Shown: positions 32,340 to 45,502, counted from the first letter of the stretch. The stretch: 64,000 nt of DNA from Cenococcum geophilum 1.58 (GCA_001692895.1 KV748274.1:282539-346538), one strand, 5' to 3'. Numbers and translations: made by a program. Notes: generated by a model not told the origin, from the letters alone.

Positions 32340-35300
32340 GCTTATTGTCTTCGCTATTCTAGCACTCTATTTACTTGTTAAGGTACTTTAGGGGTTTGGG
32401 TTTATTAAGGTAACGACTATAGAACTTCTAAAGCTTATAGGGACTACCTATAAAGTTCTATATAGGGTACTAAGTAGGGTTTAGGTTGTACCCTTTCTAA
32501 CTAATATTTTAACATTCCCCTTATAAGCTTATAGGCTAGTATTTCTTTAATTTCCTATTTATTATTGCTATTAACTTAAATTAGTAGGGGAGGTTTATTC
32601 CTTTATCCGGGTAATAGGTTGTTTATAGCTTTCTATAGTTTATCTAAAAAGAAAATAGGGTAAACTTTAATTAAATTTAGGAGCTTTACTTTATATAAGT
32701 TGCCTATCTTTTTAAGGACCTTATATGGTCCTGCTATCTAATAGTCTAGCTTACGGCTAGGTTATTCTGTCTTTTAGTTCTTTGTCGTAACCTAGACTAT
32801 ATCTCCTATAGTAAAGTTAAGCTCTCGCCTATACTTATTCGCCTACTGTTATATTAATTTCTAGGCCTTTTTTAGATTTGTATAGGCTACCGTCTAAGCT
32901 TCTTTTAAGCGCTTAGCGTACTGCTGTGCTTCCTTATAATATAGTTTTTCGCGTATAGTTTAGGGTCCTTTTAATCTTTCCTAGTCAAAGCTTATGTAGG
33001 GTAAGTAACCTATTTTTAGTTAAATAGGGCAAATCCTATAGAATTATAGGGTAGGGTTGCTTGGGTATAGTTTATTAGGGGTAGTAGTTTAGCCTAGTTA
33101 TTTTAGAAGTAGTTAATAAAGGGCCGAAGTCTCTAATCTAAGTATTAATTTATAATTTCCGTCTAACTATCTATTTGGGGGTAGTATGCTATAAAAAACT
33201 TTAACTTAATGCCTAAGATCTAGGTAAACTTATTCTAGAAAGCCGATATAAATTATAGCCTATAATTAAATATAATAGTATTTAGTAGTCTGTAGATTTG
33301 GTAGATATAGTAGATATATAGTTAGGCCGCTTCTTTAGCATTACTATTCTTATAATATGGGATTAAGAACGGGCGCTTGCTAAAGCGGTTAACTAGGATT
33401 ATAACTATATTGTATCCATTATAGTCTATAGGTAATTTATAGAAGTTTATAAAGATATACTACTAGGGGCGTTCTAGTATTAGGAGTGGTTTTAATAGTC
33501 CTAAGGTTTTATCTTATAGAATTATAGATCTACGGCAACTGTTATAGTTCCGTATATAACGGTTAATATTTATAACTATTCCTGGTCAGTAGTAGCGGTT
33601 ACTAATAATCTTATAGGTCTTATTTTTTCTAGGGTGGGCCGTAAAGACCTAGGCATAAGCTTTAGTAATAAGCCGGGTCCGTAAGTTCTATTTCTTAGTT
33701 ACTACTAACCATTTTTAGTGCTTAAGTAGTCCGTTTTTAAGGGACTATAGGCTAGTAACGTTCTTTACCTTTTTATAGTACTCCTATAAAGAGGGGGTCG
33801 TTTAGTTAACCTATAGTAGTTTATTAATAAGGTTAAGTTTAGAGGAGTTAATAAAATATATCTTAGCGCCTAAGGAGTCTATACTTAGTTCTGCCTATAT
33901 CTAGGGGTTAAGGTATTTTAGTTATAGTAGCGTCTAGGTCTATAATAAGATCTTTATAGCCGTCTAGTTATTTAGGCCTTATTTGCGCCTTATAAGAGCG
34001 TCTATACGGTTTATAGCGCCTAGTCTATATATAATTAAGAAGTTAAACTAAGATAGGGTGTTCGCCTAGCGTACCTACTAGGCTATAAGGGCCTTAGTTA
34101 TTATAAAGTATTCTAGGGCCTTATAATTTAAAACTACCTTAATTGGCTTAGGGGCTCCCTCTAGCTGTATACGCTAGTGCTAAAAGCTAAAGATAATAGC
34201 TAGCATTTCTTTATTATAGATGTGGTAGTTTAGCTTAGTATCTACTACAGTCTTTAAATAGTATATAATAGGGTGCTATTCTCCATCTAGTTACTTCTAG
34301 AAAAAAACACTAGCTATTACGCCGTTTAAGGCATTAGTTTTTAGTATTAAGGGCTATTCCAGGTTAAAATAGGCAAGTAGTAGAGCCGATACTAGCTGTT
34401 TTTTAAGCTTATTAAAGGCCTGCCTATATATAGCGTTAAAGTAAAAGGGCTAGTCTTTTCTAGTAAGACGGTTAAGAGGCTAGGTAATCCTACTATAGTT
34501 CTTAATAAAATATTAGTAGAAGTTATAAAAACCTAAAAATAATTATACCCCCTTTACGATCCGTAGGGGTACCTACTAGTTAATTATAGCCGTCTTCTCT
34601 AGGTCGGCTTTAATTCCGTTTATACTAATAATAAAACCTAGGTACTTTATACGCTTAATATTAAACTCTAACTTCTTAACATTAACCTAGAGGCTAGCCT
34701 TATAGAGCCGTTATAGGACTTTATAGACGTACTCCTTATATTCTAGCTTATTTTTAAAGTAGATTATAATATTATCTAAATAGGCCGTATAGAAGTCGTT
34801 AAGGTAGTTAAAGAGTACATTGTTTATATACCGCTAGTATATAGCTAGTCCGTTAGTTAGTCTAAAAGGAAGTACCTTATATTTATATATTTTGTAATAA
34901 GTCTAAAATATAGGAAGATCCTTAGACCTAAGGTTTATCCTAATTTAGTAGAAGGCCTAGCGGATATTAAGTTTTATAAAACCCTTAGCTCTACTCATTT
35001 AGGCTAAAGTCTTATTAAGTAGGGAAAGTGAATAGCGGTCCTTGCGGGTTATATTATTTAGCTTATAGTAGTTAATATAGAAGCAGAGTCCTCTATTTAG
35101 CTTTTTAATTAAAAAAAAATGGGTAAGGTAAAAGGGGCTTAGCTAGGCTTAATAAAGCCCTTATTTAAGTTATTAATAAGATACTGCTTTATAGCCTATA
35201 TTTTAGTAATAAACTGCTTATAGAGGGGGCTAAAGCTAAGGGTATTTTCCTTGCCCTACTTAATCTTAATCTTATAGTTATATGGTTAGNAAGGTAAAAG

Positions 35301-36330
35301 TATATTAGACGCTACTTTAAAGAATATATTCTTAAATTTCTAGTATTAATAAGGCAGCTTTTATTCTACTAGTTCCTTATTTATAAGCTCGCTTTCTTAT
35401 CCACTAAACTTACTTCCCTTTTCCTTAATTATTTAATTAATTTTATATAAGCTTGTTATAAAGGCGATAGTATTAGGCTAAACTAAGTTCTAGTAAAATT
35501 TTACAGCACTAATATAGTAGATATCAACTAGTGGGAGGTTTACTAGTTTCCTTACAGCCGTTTTCCGGACTATATTTTATAGTTTAGGGTTTATAATCTT
35601 TTTTAGCTCCTATTCTATCTTCTATAGGCTATCCCTCTAATCTATTAGTTTAGTATAACATCCGATATCCCTTATTATTCTTTATAGCTATATAGGGCCT
35701 AAGCTCTTTATAGGGGGCTTTTTTTAGTCACTACTAACTTTTTAGGTCTTTAGTACGGGTAGCGTAATATAGGTAGTTTAGGGGCGATATAGTATACGGA
35801 TCCGTTGCGAATTAAGCTATATATCTTTCTTAAAGGCCTAGTCTCTATGTATAGTATTAGCCTAGTAAATAGTATTAATTTAGGGCCGTATAAGGTTTTT
35901 TATTATAATACTAATATCTTTTATAAAGGAAGGGGTTAGGGGTAGGGTTTTAGGCTAAATAAGCCGTTTACTCTATATATTAAGCTATAAGCCTAAATAG
36001 GCTAGCTATTTTTGCCTTAAGATTATATTATAGCTACCTAGGTCTATAATAAGGAAGGGGATATTATATTACCTTCGTCCGTTAACACGGAGGTAAATTT
36101 ACAAGATAGTTATAATAGGTAGTCCTATTCGCCTATTATACCTATAAATAGGAATAGTTTAGGCAGTTCTTTAATAGGTATATTTAGAAATTTAGCTAGC
36201 TTTACGGTATACTAAGTATCTATTAAAGTAAAGGTATTTGCTTTAGAGTTAGCTAAGGCAGGGATTAAAACTTAATATTTATTATAGAATAAAGTATAAG
36301 GGATAGTATAACTTTTTCTACTAATTATCT
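32340..36330 (-). pseudogene. pol of A: protease to chromodomain
   Basis: Minus frame with RIP stops. Protease about 36290-36050 (ANTFTLIDT, KLAKFLNIPIKELPK). RT about 35120-34540, with LTNGLAIY and YTAYLDNIIIYFKNK (34790-34755), second catalytic Asp now Asn, then KYLGFIISINGIKADLEK. RNase H and integrase follow to about 32760. Chromodomain about 32620-32400 begins after GPYKVLKKIGNLYKVKL and reads EIKEILAYKL. The tail resembles other ascomycete gypsy chromodomain ends with SPYKL-like and GPPKYL-like segments. One N lies at 35290. Confidence 0.8.
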
Positions 36331-36599
36331 AACCCAGATTAATATCTAATATATTAATCCCTTTTAACCCTAAAGAGAAGTCTTCCTTTAGAGTTCCTCT
36401 TTTTCTAACTTTATACTATTTTTTTAGATTAATAGAACCTTGTTCATTGTTCACTTTTACGTTTATTAGGCAATCCTTTATATAGTATTCTTTTTAACTA
36501 TAAGAGAAGTAAGCTTCTTAGTTACTAAGGGCCTATATATAGGAGTTGCTATATATAGGCTGAGCATTTACTAGACCTATAGTAGGACTAGCCGTATAG

Positions 36600-37531
36600 C
36601 TAGCTACTAAATTGGCGGCGGGCTATACGGGTAATACTATAGGGGATGTCGGTTCTACCAAGGTATTGCGGGCCGTTCTTATATTGCTTATAGTCTAATT
36701 TAAAGGGTTTTTAGCTTTATACTATTTAGCACATACTTAAATTTAGTAGAGGCTTTAGTTAATAGCTAAGCACTAGTCTATAAGTTCCTTTAGCGTCTAT
36801 ATAGTAATAAAAACTAGTAATATAGCTTACTCTAGGTTTAGAGTAAGCTTATTAAATAGGTCTAGTATTAGATCCTCCTAGGGAATTTAAGCCCAGCTAG
36901 CTAGGTATAGAAAGCGGGTCTAAAAAGCTAAGAAGGTCTCTATTGTTTTTATATTTAGGCTTTTATTATTAAGTTAGGCGTTTTATACTTTAAAGGCGTC
37001 CTTATAGATAGAAGATAGGTAAATAATTATCTCTTTTTTAGAGAGGAAGGGATTTACTAAGTCCTATATATATCGCGGACGTAGGTGTATTTATATATCC
37101 CTATTAATACGGCTAAAGATAGAGGCCATTTAGCCTAAGTAGTAGGGAAGTAATCCGTATTAACTTTAAGCTTATCCTATAGTTAAAGCTTCTAATTATT
37201 AAATAAAGGGTTAGTTCTGTCTGTAAGTAATAGGGGGTTTATAACATTCGCGAACCGTAATAATACTAATGCTATATATTAGGCTAGGGTTTTAAGGACT
37301 ATAGTAAATCTTTAGGTGTCTAATAACTCTTTACTAAGTATTAGGGATTCTCTAGCTTTAAGCAGCTCTTAAAGTTATTTAATTTTAGTATTAGCTGCTA
37401 TAAGCTCCTTCTAGGAGTTTAAGTTAGTTACTGTTTTATTATTAGAGGTATTTAAGGGTCCTACGGCTACTTTACTGGCTGCTGTGTTTCTTAGTATAGT
37501 GGTATAGAATTCTATAGGGGTTTTAGTCCAT
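36600..37531 (-). pseudogene. gag of A
   Basis: Candidate ATG at 37531-37529 (starts MD*NPYRIL). RIP-broken frame leading to protease. No intact zinc knuckle is visible. Placed by position between 5' LTR and protease. Confidence 0.5.
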
Positions 37532-37697
37532 ACATATTTTATAGATCTTATTATTCTTTTCTATTCTTTTAGTTCTATTCTATTCTTTAAGTTTTAGTAA
37601 TAGTCTTTAGGTCTACTTCTATATTCTATTTTTATTTATAGTCCGTAGATATTTTTTAGTTCCTTTTTAGGAAGAAGAGTAGATAAGCTTTAGATAA

Positions 37698-38009
37698 TAT
37701 TAGCAACTTAGTTAATTAAGGCACGAGTATAGTAAAAGGGTCGCGTAAGCCTATATAATTGGATTGTCTATAAATAAGGATCTAAAACTAGAAAAAGAAA
37801 AGGAGATAAAGGGCGGCACTGCTTAACGTTATATATAATCCTCTAGTTATATAACAGCAATTATTTAAAACTATATAAAACTATCTGCGACTATTTACAA
37901 CTATTTATAACTATTTACTATAGTCTACTAATATCTATTAGCTACAATTTACTAGTTTCTACTAATATCTATTAGCTATAATCTACCAGTTTTCACTAGC
38001 GCCATAATA
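37698..38009 (-). repeat. 5' LTR of A, 312 bp
   Basis: Two copies of the 34-35-bp unit instead of three; followed by ACTAT. Confidence 0.88.
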
Positions 38010-38280
38010 ACTATAAAGAAGAGAATTATCTAGGTAGGAACTGTAGTCCTTTAAATATATAATACTGCGCCTAAGAAATATACTAAGTACATTAGCACGT
38101 TTTATATATTCCTATATTCCTATATTTCTATATTCTAAACTTATAATATAACTAGCTATATAACTTAGCTACCCCTTATTTTATAGCCTAATTGGTTTTA
38201 GCGCCTCTTATACTATCTTAACCAACCTATTTATATCTCTTTTTAGTAGTTACACTACTGCTAATATAAGGTTTATAATA

Positions 38281-38880
38281 TTAGTAAGGGTTAAGGCTAG
38301 TTTACTCTTAAAATAGGAGGCTTTAAACTAAATGTAAAACTCTATAATAAATTAGATAAGGTATTAAACGCCTATAAAGAATAATAAGACGTATATACTT
38401 AGCGTTAGAGACGGATTAAACATTATAGGATAACCGTATATTCGCTTATATATACTTAGTATTAAAGGAAAATTAGCAACTAGATAGAGCCGTAATTATA
38501 ATATATACTAATCTCTTCTCTATATACCATGAATATAATAGTATAATTTTATTAAGTAAAAGAATAATTAAAATAAGCTAGTTATAATAATTAAAAAAAA
38601 TAAGAATTTAATAGGAGGCATTAGGAATAATAAAGATTATTAAATTAAAAATAGAAATACTATACCTCTAATAGACAACTTAAGGATAAAAAGGAAGGGG
38701 ATAGTATTACGGATTTTATATTAATAGTAGTATAATTACTAAAAAGAGATATAAATAGGTTAGTTAAGATAGTATAAAAGGCGCTAAAACTAATTATACT
38801 ATAAAATAAGAGGTAGCTAAGCTATATAGCTAGTTATATTATAAGTTTAGAATATAAAAATAAAGAAATATACTAATATT
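38281..38880 (+). mobile_element. Family C 3' end: pol tail, purine tract and LTR fragment
   Basis: 38281-38700 matches the last part of B pol (about 52130-52535). Next is a purine tract aaaaaggaaggggata (to about 38701), then tattacggattttatatt, the start of a C-type LTR in plus orientation, which stops near 38880. It is thus a 3' fragment facing the C copies on the left. It supports the pol C-terminal extension being a family trait. Confidence 0.7.
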
Positions 38881-38954
38881 AGGGTAGTTGTCAATAAGTT
38901 AATATCGCTTCAATTAATAATGATATTGATTGGTCAATATTAATTAATATTAAT

Positions 38955-39500
38955 AATCTTGTTAATAATTAAATAATAGCTAAGCTACTCTAAGCTTATT
39001 ATTTATAATACTACTCCATTTCTAATGTTTTAAACACTTTACTCTCTTAATATTTTTAGCTCCTAGTTACGCCCTTTCCTATAAAATTATACGATAAGCT
39101 CCTAAAAAGACTCTCTCTAGCTTATTGCTTATCGCTAGAATTAATAGGATATTAATTGCTATATACAATAATCTTAGCCAACGTTTTCTTTATTAATCTT
39201 AATACTACTATTTAAGAGCAGATAGCTTTCTAATATCGTACGGTTCTCTATTGCTATAGTCTTTATACTTATTCTAACTTACTAGCCAAGTATATATTCC
39301 TAGATCTTAAGCAATCTAATTAAATTTATTAAGATCCTAATCTTAAGAGGGTTTCCTTTTATATAAGGAAGGAGTAAGAGAAGTAGGTGCTTTTTCCCAA
39401 TAAGACTCCTAAAGCTCTTTTACCTTTTATAATATTAGGTTTTACTATTTAGCCTTCTAGTTTACGCGAATATACTTTATATAATAGTTTAGATAGAGAA
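38955..39500 (-). pseudogene. hAT transposase, C-terminal dimerisation region
   Basis: Minus frame reads WLRLLYIAINILLILAISNK, then LERVFLGAYRIIL, then LGAKNIKRVKCLKH. The pattern (bulky 'L..S.E..FS.A', 'R..L....' and 'CLK.W') is that of the hAT C-terminal dimerisation domain, where the usual S-A-E-P-E-R-x-F-S reads S-N-K-L-E-R-V-F-L. Stops occur at Gln/Trp-type sites. No terminal repeats or catalytic part were found. The stretch 38881-38954 is AT-rich with no feature. Confidence 0.6.
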
Positions 39501-39524
39501 TAAGGGCAGCTATATAAAGAGGAG

Positions 39525-39711
39525 TGTTAGGAATAAAGGTAGGTGGCCATTATATAAGGCAAGTTGCCGTTATATATTGTCGCGGCACTAACGTAGCAAG
39601 GAGCCTTAAGCTCCTCGCCCTTCCTTATTAATTAAATATAGGTATATTAACCAACATCACTATAACCTACTTAAGTAGTCATTATAAGTGATTTACCCTA
39701 TATAACTAACA
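39525..39711 (+). repeat. Copia LTR, 187 bp, RIP-degraded
   Basis: Shares ggagccttaagctcctcgcc hairpin and flanking order with the 208-bp LTRs of element E; shorter by small gaps. Confidence 0.8.
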
Positions 39712-40880
39712 CTAATTAGTGATTAAATATATAGTTAACTATAAAGCAGCTAGGTTTTTAAATAGAAGAAACAGTCTTATATAAAAGTACTATATATACT
39801 TATATAGAATAGATCCCGGCAATACTATACTACCTTAAACTTATAAAAAAAACTAATAATAGAAGTGTTACTAAGTACTAGGAGATACTAAGTTGCGTCT
39901 ATTATATAGAATAACCACGTTTATAAAGATTTAGTTAAATACTTTAGGTTAAAAGTATTACTAAACTTAGGGTCCTAAGTTAACGTCTAAAACGCGTTAA
40001 ATAACCCTTAATGATAGCTATTATAGCGTTAACCTACCTAAAAAAGTATAAGGATAATATTAACCTAGAGATATAAAACGCTAATATAACTAACCTTAAA
40101 GATATTAATTAATAAGACTTAAATAGATTCTTATTATACTATATAGCATACTATAAAGACAGTAAATATAATAATACTATACTATAGTACTATGTAAGGG
40201 AGGACTTTATTAAATAGATAAAGGGAATATAGACTCCTATAAAGAGGAATGTTATATAAAACTTTTATAACTTCTTATAGGAGTATAGAGTCTTTATACC
40301 TATAGATAGGGGTACTATTAAAAATAATATTTAGGAGTAGGTTATTAACGTAAAAAAAGAGTATAAATAGACTCTATAAGAGATTAAGCACTAACTACGC
40401 ACTATAAAGAAGCTTAACTTATAATAGAATCTAGATAATATACCTCTAAAGATAAATCTACTTTTGCCTTTAACTCCTCTATATCTAATTTAATCTATAA
40501 CTTTAATGTTAGATACTATACCCTAATAAGAGCAGGTATAGGATCCTATTACTTTATAATTTAATAACCTTTAAACTCTACTAACTAGACTTATATCTCT
40601 ACTATAGCCTATAATATAACCCCTACCTTCTCTATCTTAACCTTAAATTGAAGGCAGTTTAAAATTACTTATAGAGCTTATAAAGCTCTATTTAGATTAG
40701 GAGAAGAAGTTTAGTAGGGAATTATATAATATTCTTAATTTAAAACTACGTATCTTCTATAACTATTACTAAAAGATAGGAATAAAGTCTAATTAATACT
40801 ATAACGCCTACCCCACTATACTTAAGGGCCAAGCTAATACCTTCTATTATAATTATTTAGCAGAAAGAGGATATAATTTT
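39525..40880 (+). mobile_element. Ty1/copia fragment (family E), LTR plus gag
   Basis: LTR 39525-39711 (TGTTAGG...AACTAACA), then a leader and gag-like region closely matching the reverse complement of element E from 59960 back to about 58900. It is cut near 40880 where the minus LINE's (ATT)n tail begins. Much more RIPped than E: E-type hairpins in the LTR are only partly preserved. An older, partial copy in the opposite orientation. Confidence 0.78.
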
Positions 40881-40884
40881 AACC

Positions 40885-43065
40885 ATATAATATATAATAA
40901 TAATTCATTGCTTAATGTCCGATTTGGATCCCTATTGGGCCTATACGGACTACCCCTTATATACATATAGGGAGAAAACTCTATTTAAGAAAACCCCATA
41001 ATCTATCTCCCTGCCTTTTAGGACTCGCCTATAGGGCGCCTATAAGGCGCCTACGAGTCACCTGTAGTGCTCTTACTACCTTACTTTTTGACCTTTTTAG
41101 GAACCACTGCTGCCGTAACAAGCTTACGGACGCGCTAGTATCGCAAACTTTACTCTACTACTGTAGAGTCATTAGGGGGCGCCCGTTGCTCGCCCCCCTA
41201 CCTTTTATTGCCATTTTCTTTATAACCTAGAACTGGTTTAGTATATTTTAGCTAATAAGCTACTAGGTAACCACCTTAAGGCCTTTTTATATTAAGAGCA
41301 GTGTATTATAGTTCTCTATGCTAGCTACTAAGAGTATTACTTCTTAGTTAGTGCGTAAGGGGCATAACAGTATTACGTGTTTTGGTATCTGTCTTAGCCA
41401 GCTATATTCGCATCTTAGGCTACCTACTAGAATACCTACCTAGTAGAGCTAGTCTTTTAGTCCTATTATTTCTATTCTTAAGAGTATTACCATTATATTT
41501 TCTGCCTTTGTTAGGCCTTCTTAGAGCCCTAGAGTATTTACCCCCCATAGCGTTAACTATACTACAGCTTAGGTTCCTCTTCCCTTAGTTAGCCTCTATA
41601 TCTTTAACTCCTATATACCTCTCTAGCGTTAGTTCAGCCAGTATTATATTACGGTAGATAGTTTCCTAGCATTCTTTTATGCTCTACTTTAGCTCCTTTC
41701 TCTCTCTTGCTATTATCTTTACTGGCCTCTTATACGTCTCCCTTTCTTCTCTATATGGGCCTAGGCCCTAAAGCAGCACTATTCTTCTTTTACTTTCTTT
41801 ACCTGTTTCTCCAATATATCTTCCCTACTTTAGGGTTATTAGTTTATTCTCCTATAGGGCGCCCTAGAGTCCCTCTATAGTTTATTTAGGCGTGTCTTAA
41901 TATACTTTATAACATTAGAGTTACGTTTATTTTACGCCCTTTATATTACAGCGGCTTTAATATATAGTTATAGGGGGGGAATATTAGCTTCCTTCTTAAG
42001 CAGTGCTGTGGCCGTACGCTTATATCCGCCTATTATACTCTAAAGGTAAGCTATTTAGACCTTTTAGAGTAGTTTAAGGAGCGATTTAGGGGGGCCTTTT
42101 TTAGATTCTCCAATGGCCCAAATACTAGACCTATATGTTATGGTTGGCCGGAAAACTGCTATATATAGTAGGCGTGACCTTTAGAAGCATAGACTCTATA
42201 TAAAATTAACGATTCTAGATAATATAATATAATATACTATACTTAGCCCTTATGGGCCGCTTATGCCGCATATACACTCTACCGGAGCTTGCTATCTACC
42301 TATACTCCTAATACTCTTAGGCCCTAAACTAGTTAACCCTTAAAGCCTTAGATATAAATTATATGCTAGAGATCTATAGATTGGTTGCGTTTTCTTATAA
42401 AATAGATTAGCTGGTATTTCTCTAGTAAGAATTAGACTCTATATCGTTTTGCTCATTCTATATAAGTATTATAAGCTTTCTCTAGTATTCTACAATTCTC
42501 TATAGCTGTTGGCCCGTATATAATTAGGTTTATATTATTAATAAAGCCTATCCCCTAGGTCGCCCCTTCCTTAAAGGAGTTAAGTAAGTTGCTTATAAAG
42601 AAAAGGAAGAGTATAGGCGAGAGAGGTAATCCTTATGGTATTCCTATTACAACTATAATAGGGGGGCTCTAGTATCCGCTAAAGACTAGTAATATTTCTT
42701 TTTAACCTATAAACCCTTAAACAAATTATATAATCTATTCTAAGAAGCCTTTTACCCTAAGGATATATAGGAGACGCTCGTGGGGTATATTGTTGTAGGC
42801 GCCACTAATATCTAGGCTAAGCATTAATACTACAAAGTCCCTTTACATCGCCTATACAGATTTAATAGTAGTAGCGAGTAGTATAAGAGCTAATAGTGTT
42901 AAGCGGTTCTTTCTTGCCCCTATTTAGCTTTGTGGCTATAACGTGTCCTACCTTATGTTGCTATACGGCTAAAAAGACATTAAGTGCTTATAAACTTATT
43001 ATAAGCGTAGCGGGATCTAATATATATACTTTTATAGCGGCAGTAGTATATAAAGAAATAGTTTA
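40885..43065 (-). mobile_element. LINE (Tad-like), minus strand, 5'-truncated
   Basis: The 3' end is at the left: (ATT)n-type tail near 40885-40905, then attcattgctta. Coding reads leftward from about 43060. Same 3' terminus as the insert at 14399-15437, so one family with an (ATT)n tail rather than poly(A). At about 43065 it meets the plus LINE head to head. Confidence 0.75.
41500..43060 (-). pseudogene. LINE ORF2 reverse transcriptase
   Basis: Minus frame: IGARKNRLTLLALILLATTI (about 42920-42860), SLDISGAYNNIPHERLLYIL, a segment with GIP*GLPLSPILFLFFISNL, then the catalytic site FINNINLIIYG near 42548-42520, where Phe-x-Asp-Asp reads Phe-Ile-Asn-Asn through G-to-A change, then AKRYRV*F and KYQLIYFIRKR. 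These are the standard blocks of Tad/Jockey-type RT. Endonuclease is missing (5' truncation). The rest to about 41000 is a degraded C-terminal region; an open plus-strand frame at 41382-41588 there is a shadow. Confidence 0.8.
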
Positions 43066-43299
43066 AATAGCCTCTAGTATAAAGCCCGGCTAGACGTAAA
43101 TAGAAGATGCCTATAAGTTACTAAACTAATACTATAAAAGGGCTAATAATAGTATAATATAACTATAGATACTTAAACTATAGAGTAATACGTCTCCTAT
43201 TTAATAGCCTAGATCTAGAAAAGTACTAGATAATAGCCTTATAGGAACTAGTATATAAAAAGTAAACCCATAAAATGTACTAATTAAAATGATATTACC

Positions 43300-45031
43300 T
43301 CCTATACGAACTAGATATACTACCTATATATACTTCCTAGTTAGTTAACGTATTAATATATAAGTATAAAGCTACTATACTATTAGACCTAATATAGGTA
43401 AACTATAAATAGCTACTAATAGAGGCTAAACTAGGATAATTAATATTTACGATCTAAGGGATAATAAGCCCTAAATTTCTATATAGGGACTACTTTAATA
43501 AGCTATTAATATAGCGGAAGGTAAGGTAATAGTCTTAGGGGACTTTAATATATACTATACATTATAGGGAGGATAGTAGGCTATAGTTAAGGTATAGGCG
43601 ATTTACTTACTAAATAAGCTAGAAACGTAGGGCCTTACCTTAACTACTCTAACTAGTAAACCTACCTAGAAAAGAGAAACTTAAGAGAGTATAATCGACC
43701 TTATATTTATATAAGAAATACTTATAAACCGACTAGTATTTTATAAACTAGCAAATATATAAGCAATTACTATAGACTATATATCTATATAGATAACCTT
43801 AACTTTACCACACTGATATAATAAACCTACTAGAGATATATTACTAATAAACTTAACTAGGAAAGGTATACCTAGAAAGTTACTAATAGGCTAGCAGCTA
43901 TACCCTAGGTATTACTAGAGGATATCTAAAGGATTATAAGTAACTACTTAGAAGAATACTACCTAAAGGCTTAGCCTAGTAAACATGCCCGCTATAAATA
44001 GTTACTAAAGGTAGCCTAGCTACTCGCGGGCGCTAAAAAAAAGTAAGACAATAGTATAGTATAATACGCGAAGCCTACTACTAATAGAGCTATAAAGTCC
44101 TAAAATATAGGCTTAAGAAGATAATATAAAAAGAGGGTAGAAATAACTAGTGCTAATTCCTAAAAGAAATTACCTTAGACCCTACTAAACTATATAATAA
44201 GAGACTCTAGCATATATTAAAGTAGAGTAGGCAAACCGCTAAGGAGATACTAGAGGATCCCTATCTACCTATACTCTACTAGATAGAATAGGACTAGTAT
44301 ATAAATAATAATAAGGAAAAAATAAAAAATACTAATAGAGAGGTGCTTCCTAGGCGCGGGCTAAGCAGATCTAGATATTAGTAGCTAAACCTACCCCTTA
44401 CCTCTAGAAATAAGCTATATAGTATTAGTAAAGAAATAATAAAAAATACTATATAAAGGCTCCCTACTAGTAAAGCGCTAGGGCTAAACAAGATTCTATA
44501 TAAAATAATTAAAGCCGTAGTAAAAGCGGTAGTAATACTACTTACTAATACTATAACTACCTACCTTTAAGGAGGCGAACTACCTAAATACTTTAAAGTA
44601 ATAACTATAGTCGTCTTATAAAAGGTAAAGAAAAAAAACTACTTCTTTTTAAGAAGCTACTAACTAATTACCCTAAAAAATACCCTAAAAAAATACCCTA
44701 AAAAGGCTTTTAGAAAAGATAGTTATAGAACATATATAAGAAAAAGTAGAGGTATAGGAGTTACTACTATAGATATAAATAGGCGTAAGAAGAAACAACT
44801 AACCCTCTTATTTATAAATCTTAGAGCTATTATATCTTAGTTATTATTATATATCTCTAGTAGTTTAAATATAAAGGAAGAGGAATAGGATTAGTAATAG
44901 AGGTAATCTCTAGAGAATACCTATAGGTATTAGTATTAATTCACTTTTATAGCTCTTAATTATAATTTTTATAATACGCCCTATTAGAAAGGCATAGATA
45001 AACTTAATTATCTAGTTTACTAGGCCTTTAT
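43300..45031 (+). pseudogene. LINE ORF2: endonuclease and RT start
   Basis: Plus frame with RIP stops. The endonuclease/exonuclease/phosphatase-like part has VIVLGDFNIYYTL*GG (43525-43570), then a segment with GLTLTTLTSKPT, IIDLIFI and later AITIDYISI where the Asp-His pair would be. RT start: a K-x-R/P-G-type segment SLLVKR*G*TRFYIK (about 44460-44510) and, near 44700, RLLEKIVIEHI and VRRNNQPSYL. Nicks target DNA and starts reverse transcription in living relatives. The coding run continues across element B at 52967. Confidence 0.72.
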
Positions 45032-45457
45032 TGTTACGGACGCTTTAAGTATAATGTTACAACTACTTGGAGAAGAGACGGAAGAAGCTAGTTAATTAAT
45101 TTAAGCACGGTCTAGGATAGAGCCGATAGAACTATGTGATGAGGAATGGTAGCCGAGGTTATATAATGTGCTACGTATTAAACGGGAGGAACGAGAGGAA
45201 CTTACGTACCTTATGTATAAGACGTACATTACGTATAAGGAGGATTTTATAGGAGTACGGTTGTGTATTTAAGGACCCTTAGTCCCTACCTAGATAGNTA
45301 GTTCCTTATAGTAATTCTTAGAATATAATTAGAGTTAATCTGTTGGGCAACTACTCCACCAGTTATTATTACTTTGTTAACCTTTGTACTTGCATTTCCT
45401 ACACACCTAGCCTAATAATAGGACCTATTGTAGTTCTTACTACAAGATTCCGTTATA
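45032..45457 (+). repeat. 5' LTR of B, 426 bp
   Basis: Starts TGTTACGGACGCTTTAAG, ends CCGTTATA. Contains one N near 45298. Confidence 0.93.
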
Positions 45458-45502
45458 CAATTACTACCTAGTTACGGTATTAAATATAGAAGGTCGAATA
45501 AC

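Larger units (their letters stand above)
31904..38009 (-). mobile_element. Element A: gypsy chromovirus, TSD ACTAT
   Basis: LTRs at 31904-32249 and 37698-38009 (tattagc...gtaata, from TGTTAGC...GTAACA) flanked by ACTAT at 31899-31903 and 38010-38014. Minus orientation by purine tract and coding. Order: gag, protease, RT, RNase H, integrase, chromodomain. Heavy RIP. It sits in a family C LTR. Confidence 0.92.
31665..38280 (-). repeat. Family C gag start and LTR (copy 3), split by element A
   Basis: 31665-31759 is gag 5' sequence; the LTR is 31760-31903 plus 38015-38280, 410 bp once the insert and duplication are removed, equal to copy 2. aagatttactat|aaagaagaga is continuous in the other copies and is interrupted here by element A. 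This is a clear empty-site comparison. Confidence 0.82.

Noticed and set aside
41382-41588. Plus frame of 68 codons, hydrophobic
   Set aside because: Leu-rich shadow opposite the minus LINE.
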